Positions 58,029 to 64,000 of a DNA stretch of 64,000 nt are shown piece by piece. The notes under the pieces are model-generated. The model searched no databases, was not told the origin of the DNA, and saw only the letters and a list, made by a program, of their open reading frames with translations. The translations under genes and the position numbers were made by a program. The DNA comes from Primulina eburnea (taxonomy: Eukaryota > Streptophyta > Magnoliopsida > Lamiales > Gesneriaceae): contig NC_133101.1 of NCBI RefSeq assembly GCF_022965805.1, forward strand, positions 42,631,642 through 42,695,641, in the 5' to 3' direction. Numbering within the stretch: position 1 is the first letter of the stretch; every line of letters starts with the position of its first letter.

Positions 58029-59025
58029 CTAGGTCTCCGTCTCCCAAGTAGCCTCCTCTTCGAAATGATTCAGCCACTTGACTTTGACCATGTGGACCAC
58101 CTTGTTCCGGAGTCTCCTCTCCATCATATCCAATATCTGAGTGGGTCTCTCCTCGAAAGATAGGTGGGGTGTCAGCTGAAATGGCTCAAAGTTTAGCACA
58201 TGCAAAGGATTTGACATGTACTTCAGCAGCACAAAGACATGGAACACGTTATGAACTCCAGCCAGATTCGGCGGTAATGCAACTCTGTAAGCGAGTGTCC
58301 AAACTCTCTCCAGGATCTTAAACGGTCCTATGTATCTAGGACTGAGCTTGCCCTTCTTTCCAAAATTCATCATGGCCTTCATCGGGTTTGACCTTCACGA
58401 ACACATGATCCCCTACGGCAAACTCAAGATCTCTGCGTCGTTGATTTGCGTAACTCTTCTGAAAACTCAAGATCTCCGTGTCGCTGATTTGTGTATCTCA
58501 TAGGTGCGGTCTTCATTCTGTCTCAGATTTTGACCACTAACTCTGCAGTCTGACCGACTGCCCTCTCTTCTACCTCATCCCAACACACTGGTGACCTACA
58601 CTTCCTCCCATACAATGCCTCATATGCAGCCATACCAATCGATGCCTGATAACTGTTATTCTATGTGAACTTCACAAGAGGTAACTTTGGCTCCCAGCTG
58701 CCCTCGAATTCGATTATGCAATCTCTGAGTAGGTCCTCCAGAATCTGAATCACCCTCTCTGATTGTCCGTCGGTCTGAGAATGGAAGGCAGTACTGAATA
58801 GCAGCTTAGTACCCAATACCCGATGTAGACTCTTACAGTATGCAGACGTGAATCTCGGATCCCTATCGGACACGATGGACACTAGAATCCCATGCAGCCT
58901 GACTATATCTCTGATGTACAGCTTTGCGTACTGAGTTATGGTGAAAGACTTCTTGATCGGTAGGAAATGTGCTGATTTAGTGAGTCGTTCAACTATCACC
59001 CAAATGGCATTACATCCTCCAGTCG
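58029..59025 (-). pseudogene. G2 integrase and chromodomain, broken and interrupted by J
   Basis: 58029-58382: FGKKGKLSPRYIGPFKILERV, HNVFHVFVLLKYMSNPLHV and a chromodomain ending EEEATWETET. A decayed stretch with a 36-bp tandem duplication (58421-58456 and 58464-58499) follows. 58661-59025 then holds the integrase core: [54 protein letters not shown]. At 59025 the integrase is cut by LTR J. It is a third pol lineage, distinct from A/C/D and from B/L. Confidence 0.82.
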
Positions 59026-59857
59026 TGTAGCGCCTTACCCGAGCCACTACTAAACAGACTAATAAACATACAACATTAAAGCTTAATAACAACAATTAAA
59101 TAGGGGAAACCGAATACTTAATCATCTTACAACCCAAACGAAAAAAAACAAGAACAACAGTCTTAAACATTAATACAACCATAACGAAAACATAATTCTT
59201 AACGAGAAGACGATAAACCACAGAAAACCTCCACTAGATCACCACCGAAAACCCAACTGCTCTAGCCACTGCCCTGGTCGTCCGAACCGTCCAACCTAAG
59301 ACCTGCCCCGTGGCATGGGGTGCCAAAGATGAAAACAAGGACGTGAGTGACAATCGCTCAAGACGAGACTGTACGAGTATACAAACTGATATGATGCATG
59401 CGAAATGCAATATGCTCGGATATCAAGGATCAAGTCAAGAATCTCATGCTCAGTCTAGAGGCGCCTGAGTGTGTAGTATCTGATCCGTCCTAGGCAAGTT
59501 TTGGCTCCCACACTCATCATTAAGACGTGGACCTGCAATGTCCAGGTCATCAGAGACCGTGGGTCCCGTCAGACACTGTAGCTCTCGATGCCCCATCGTC
59601 CGCAATATAGAATAGGGCTGAGCGGCCCCAGCAAACGAGGTATATATCAAAAGATATCAGGCTCAACATGATATGTCATGCATCATATGCGTCCGTCGTC
59701 AGCCTCTGATGATGTCTCGATCTCAGTTAAGCGACCCTCCTTGAGTTGACACTAGCTCCGAAACTTCCCGACACCAAATTGCCCAAGAAACTGGCTAGAA
59801 AACCTAAGGTACAACTAACTCTCTATGAAGAATGCGGTGAAGGAAACAAAAGAATCA
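59026..59857 (-). mobile_element. LTR J (partial, host of K)
   Basis: TGTAGCGCCTTACCCG starts at 59026 inside G2 integrase. No gene. The orientation is inferred from the run of text near 59310 and the terminal CTACA in the minus sense. The remainder would resume beyond K and L, outside the window. The preceding five bases are AGTCG. Confidence 0.55.
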
Positions 59858-60152
59858 TGTGGGGACCCGGGCTCTAATTCGATTCTGATTGGGATTAATT
59901 GGATCTTTTTTAATAAATATGGGTCAAATTTTTGCTTTTAATATCATAACAATTATACATAAACATACACAAGCTTTTTTAACAATCATAAGCATGTCTT
60001 GTTTGATTACATATCTACAAACTAGTGTTCAATACCAACTACAACTAGATGGAGTACATGTCTAAAACAAAACAATAGTTCTTCTTCAACGCCCGTGATC
60101 TCCACGCTATCGTCCATCTCTTATCCTCTGCGTGACCCTGATCCTGCCCCAC

Positions 60153-60199
60153 CTGTTGTTATGCACACATACAAACATAACAACAGCCGGAAACTCCGG
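60153..60199 (-). other. Conserved double stem-loop in K, perfect 11-bp stem
   Basis: CTGTTGTTATG (60153-60163) pairs without mismatch with CATAACAACAG (60176-60186); CCGGAAACTCCGG follows (60187-60199). The eighth pair is T-A here and C-G in R1, A, F and H. Confidence 0.65.
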
Positions 60200-61346
60200 T
60201 GAGAACGAATCCCAGTACAAAACATGTATGCATGCATATACATAATCATAAAACATGAACATGCTATCATCATGAATAAAAGCAATAGCAATGGTTTCCG
60301 TAATATATGAAACCAAAGCAATATAAACATGCAACTCAAATCAATTCATATCTTGACTCGACTCGAACTCTAACTCTAGGGATCCCGGTGTGAATAAGAC
60401 GTCACTGTCTGTCACCTACCCTCCCAATCGGGGTAACGGTATGTCTTATTCCTAGATTTTGGTCATGTCTGTATCGAATGTCTACAATCGGAGGAAGTCT
60501 GCTCCTATGCATCGATACCACCGAACATCTAGAAATTTGGCAAATCTGCCAACGACTCTCCTATCTTAAATGCTTGAATATAAATCTATAAACAAGACAT
60601 AAACATAACACAATATAAATAATAACTAGTATGTGATTTTGGGAAACTCGAATCAATTCTAATTCGAGTTGTATCTCCCCGAATTCACATGAATTATACT
60701 TTTCTTGTCGTAGTCTTTATCGTAGTCGAAATCTCAATGTCAAAGTTGCCAATACAAATCTGAAATGGCATAATAAATGTGCATTTTGTCAATCTCTAGT
60801 ACACAACAATACACATAGGAATCAATATTTCATTTCAAGTCATTTTGACGGCATAACAACGTAGTTTCTGGATACCGGTCATATCAATACAACAATAATC
60901 AATAATCCACAACATCTTCAACAACATACTCCACCATATTCTCAAAATCTGCATAATCTCATGCACATATATATACTGAAAATCGTAACAATATCATATG
61001 CCATCATTTTCTCGATCCGTTTACGTTTTTACGACGACCATAATCTCAAGAACATATGATTATAAGCATAACAGAATTTCCCCAACATGTACCCTTCGAA
61101 ACATGCTGAAACATAACCAAACTTACATCCTTTGATAGCCCTTGAATAGAGGAGCTCAAAACCGAAATCGGATTAAAGTTTGGATGTTTGAATCTTTCAA
61201 AATCACAAGCTTAAGAGCACAAGAAAAGTTGAAGCTTTCTCCCCTAAATCCCTCGGTTCTATCTGCTGAAGAAGGAAAGGAATAAGGACAACACACCATA
61301 TATGCATGGCAAGGGCAAGTGTCTTATTTTTCAAGCAACGCGTTGC

Positions 61347-61609
61347 ACCGCGGGTGCGGTGCTTCTTAGACCTCGGGTGCGCTAAGATCTCGGCAGCACT
61401 TTCATTTTCCAAAAATTCGACGACCGCGGGTGCGGTGTCTTTTTGACCGCGGGTGCGGTCTTGGTTCGTACCAATTTCCATACCCTACTGGCCATCAACT
61501 GCGGGTGCGCTTCTTCTTAGACTGCGGGTGCGGTCACCATACTGTAAAAATAGCATACTCTACTGCCTCTTCACCGCGGGTGCGGTCCTTCTCTAGGCGC
61601 GGGTACGGT
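61347..61609. repeat. GC-rich palindrome array in K
   Basis: Eight cores of CCGCGGGTGCGG type; L inserts directly at the end of the last one. Confidence 0.8.
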
Positions 61610-61610
61610 C

Positions 61611-63217
61611 TGTAATAGCCGAGCCCGGTGTACGGTATGATTTAATTTTCGTTTGTTATTTGGGTTATGTGATTAGATGTTTAGAGTTGTATTTTGGGCT
61701 ATAGTATTATTGGTTATTATTTTATTGAGGTGTTAGTTGGTGTTGATTGTTCGTTTCAGCGTTTCGGATCGATTTTAGTTGATTTAGTAATGTTCATTGC
61801 CGTGGCTTGAGTGCACCCGCGCTCTTAGAGGAGTGCCCCCGCGGTGTACTATTCATCATTTTGGAATTTGAAGGCCGTGGCATCACCGCACCCGCGGTGC
61901 AAGGACCGCACCGCGGTGAGACCGCACCCGCGGTATTAGCAGAACCGCACCCGCGGTGTTCGTGCATGGGATTTATTTTGGTTGGCCGAAGGCATAGCGC
62001 ACCCGCGGTGCTTGTGTGACCGCACCCGCGGTGTAAGTATGGGCGAGTTATCTAGCTACTTTTTGGAGTTGTTGGCCATATCTTATCCTATCCTATCTAC
62101 CTTTTTCGAGATTTCCTCTCATCTACCAAGGGTTTTCCTCCATTTCTTTTGCTTACTACCTTTGATTCTTGGAGTTATTTGGATTTCCGACTTGAGATCG
62201 ACGTTCTCCGTGGTATAAGGAAGCTTAGGTAAGTTTTTGGTGCGATTCTAGCATGGTTTTTGGAGATGAGTTGTTATAGGGTGTTGTTATTGTTGGTTTA
62301 ATGGATTATTTGACTTGAGTTTGTGGATATAGACTTGATATTGGTGTTGTTTATGGATTATTGTTGTAGGTGGTGTACCAAGAGCTAAGTTTGAGGTGTT
62401 CTATTGGTTTGTAAGTGGAATTTCATCCTTTTGCTCACATGATGTTATATGTATTGAGTTTTAAAGATTTTAAAGTGATATTCCCTTCAATTGATTCATT
62501 GTTACGTATTGATTTAATTGATTATCTATTGGAGGCATTGTATGTTTCACTATTGTTAAAAAGGGAACACAAAAGATAGAGATTGCGAAACGACGGCTTT
62601 AAATGCTATTCAGAGTTCAAATGTTTTATTGGATTGATTAATCATAGTCAGAGCATTGCATGCAATTAGATGATCATCCACCATAGGCTTTTATCCCTCA
62701 CAGTTATCGATTTATATCGATGGGATATTTGCAACCACAGACAGAGATACTATTGATATCAATCCAACTAGAGAAAAGAGAATACCATCTTATTGCTATC
62801 TTATTGATATGCTATTGCTACAGTTATTGCTACAGTATTCATGTTTCATAGTTGATGGTATTTATGATTTCAAAGTCATGATTTACAGAGTATATTGTAT
62901 CATTGCTATGTTAGAGTTCCACTTGCTGAGATTTATTCTCATTTCAGTTATTTTCATGTGATGCAGATAAGAGTGACCGACCAGGACAGTGATCGTGGAT
63001 GGGAGTCATATGCATACACCGTTGGAAGGAAGATTGTTTTGCATCATTTTGGGACATGATCATAAGAATGATTGTTTTGTATTTTGTATGTCATTTGAAT
63101 GATCATGTGATTATTTTGTAAACATTTTTATGAAATGTATTTTGAAACTCCTTCCATATTTTAAAAAAAAAATTTTATTTCCGCTGTATTTTTAATGTTA
63201 CGGGTCAGGGTGTCACA
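61611..63217 (+). mobile_element. 5' LTR of element L (B family)
   Basis: 1607 bp, TGTAATAGCCGAG to GGGTGTCACA, inverse-oriented relative to B and M. GC array 61811-62033. The preceding five bases CGGTC (61606-61610) are the candidate duplication; the other end lies outside the window. Confidence 0.9.
61811..62033. repeat. GC-rich palindrome array in L LTR
   Basis: Eight or nine CGCACCCGCGGTG-type cores. Frames across it (61807-62019) are repeat translation. Confidence 0.8.
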
Positions 63218-63348
63218 TTTAGTGGTATCAGAGCGGTGTTCTTCGGACCAATGCATATGACTTCGTCTACTCTCATCTGTCCGGGTATGTTTTCTTGCAT
63301 CTATTCATTATTATCTATTGATTGGTGTCTTGTGAGCAATTGTAGAGT
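63218..63348 (+). other. PBS and leader of L
   Basis: TGGTATCAGAGC at 63223-63234, then about 114 bp of leader to the gag ATG. Confidence 0.92.
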
Positions 63349-64000
63349 ATGCCTCCTAAGCGTAAGGCGACCGAGGGTGAGGATAGTTCTTCCTCGAGAG
63401 TTGTCGATGAGTTCGGCAAGTTGCTTAAGGAGCAGGCTAAGGTGCATAGCGAGCAGATTCAGCAGCTCATTCGTATGCAAGGTACTGGACAGGGTAGAGG
63501 CCAAGGTAGAGTTCCAGTAGCACAGGCTGTTGGCACTGATGCCGTCTTTTCTGCTTTCAAGAGAATGGATCAACCGGAATTCGCAGGTAGCACCGATCCT
63601 CTAGTTGCTGTCGAGTGGGTCAAGGCTTTAGAGGCGATCTTCGATCATCTCCAGTACGAGGACAAAGACAGGATCAGCTGTGCCGTATTCATGTTGGTTA
63701 AGGCTGCTCGCATTTGGTGGAATGCGACCAAAGTTGGAGTTAATGTTGCGACACTGAAGTGGTCAGAGTTCACTGACCTGTTCTATGACAAGTATTTCCC
63801 CGATGCACTTCGAGTGAGGAAGGTTACGGAGTTCTTGGAGCTTCGTCAGGGGAGCTTAGATGTTGGTGAGTACATTCTGAAGTTCGAGGAGGGTTGCCTA
63901 TTTGCTCCGTACATTGCTTCCAATGACAAAGATAAAGGCGCTCATTTCATTCGAGGCCTTTGAGCTGAGTGTGATATCAACATGTCCAAGGCCGTGACTT
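63349..64000 (+). pseudogene. L gag, truncated by a stop and by the window edge
   Basis: ATG at 63349 (MPPKRKATEGEDSSSSRVVDEF). A Q/K-rich helical start is followed by a GRGQGR stretch and the Gag domain: SAFKRMDQPEFAGSTDPL, WWNATKVGV, FTDLFYDKYFPDALRVRKV, ELRQGSLDVGEYILKFEEG, FAPYIASNDKDKGAHFIRGL. A TGA at 63961-63963 replaces the Arg codon found in B; the reading continues afterwards as INMSKAV. 204 codons precede the stop. The CCHC knuckle and pol would lie beyond 64000. The start is supported by the position after PBS and leader and by identity to B. Confidence 0.9.

Larger units (their letters stand above)
59858..61610 (-). mobile_element. LTR K (C/D-like), interrupted by L
   Basis: Starts TGTGGGGACCCGGG, as in CD LTRs, and follows their module order: double stem-loop 60153-60199, inverted repeat 60392-60401 with 60442-60451 (one mismatch), GC array 61347-61609. 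It is diverged from the CD LTRs throughout. The last ~90 bp expected by comparison with the CD LTRs are displaced by L. The left flank AATCA is a candidate duplication. Confidence 0.8.

Overview
The window is plant nuclear DNA, most likely from a eudicot, and consists almost wholly of nested Ty3/gypsy LTR retrotransposons. The evidence is long LTRs (about 1.6-2.2 kb) with TG...CA ends, 5-bp target duplications, primer-binding sites of the initiator-tRNA-Met type (TGGTATCAGAGC), and gag / CCHC / protease / RT / RNase H / integrase / chromodomain order. I found no intact host gene. The chromodomain after integrase indicates chromoviruses; a Tekay/Del-like clade is an inference. The species cannot be named from this sequence.

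Layout, left to right. 1-2670: 3' end of a decayed + strand element (R1) and its LTR. 2671-4224: non-LTR flank with four degenerate ~188-bp repeat units. 4225-6578: internally deleted minus-strand element (M). 6579-7620: + strand LTR remnant (N). 7621-10547: decayed element tail plus LTR (H1). 10548-11646: flank with a decayed MULE-like transposase fragment. From 11647 a minus-strand LTR (G) is the oldest visible layer. It is split by H2 (12334-20007, + strand, TSD CATAA) and by a 35.7-kb composite (CD, 20346-56010, minus strand, TSD GAATC), and resumes at 56011-56327.

CD contains three LTRs and two internal regions in tandem. The left internal unit (D) carries a solo LTR in its RNase H (F, TSD ATAAA) and another in its 3' LTR (E, TSD ACATA). 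The right unit (C) carries element B in its integrase (34253-50493, minus strand, TSD CTTCA). B in turn carries A in its gag (39927-48407, + strand, TSD AATAG/AATAC). The insertion order can therefore be read directly: G, then CD, then B, then A.

56328-64000 is a further stack: a + strand LTR start (P), a minus-strand element G2, LTR J inside G2's integrase, LTR K inside J, and L (+ strand, LTR and gag, running off the window) inside K.

No copy has a fully open gag-pol. A comes closest, with an 899-codon pol frame. H-type copies have lost RT and RNase H, and C and D share an inactivating RT change, so most copies were probably mobilised by proteins made elsewhere. The most interesting signals are in the LTRs: arrays of GC-rich palindromes of three unrelated sequence classes at the same promoter-proximal place, and a double stem-loop that shows compensatory base changes between subfamilies.
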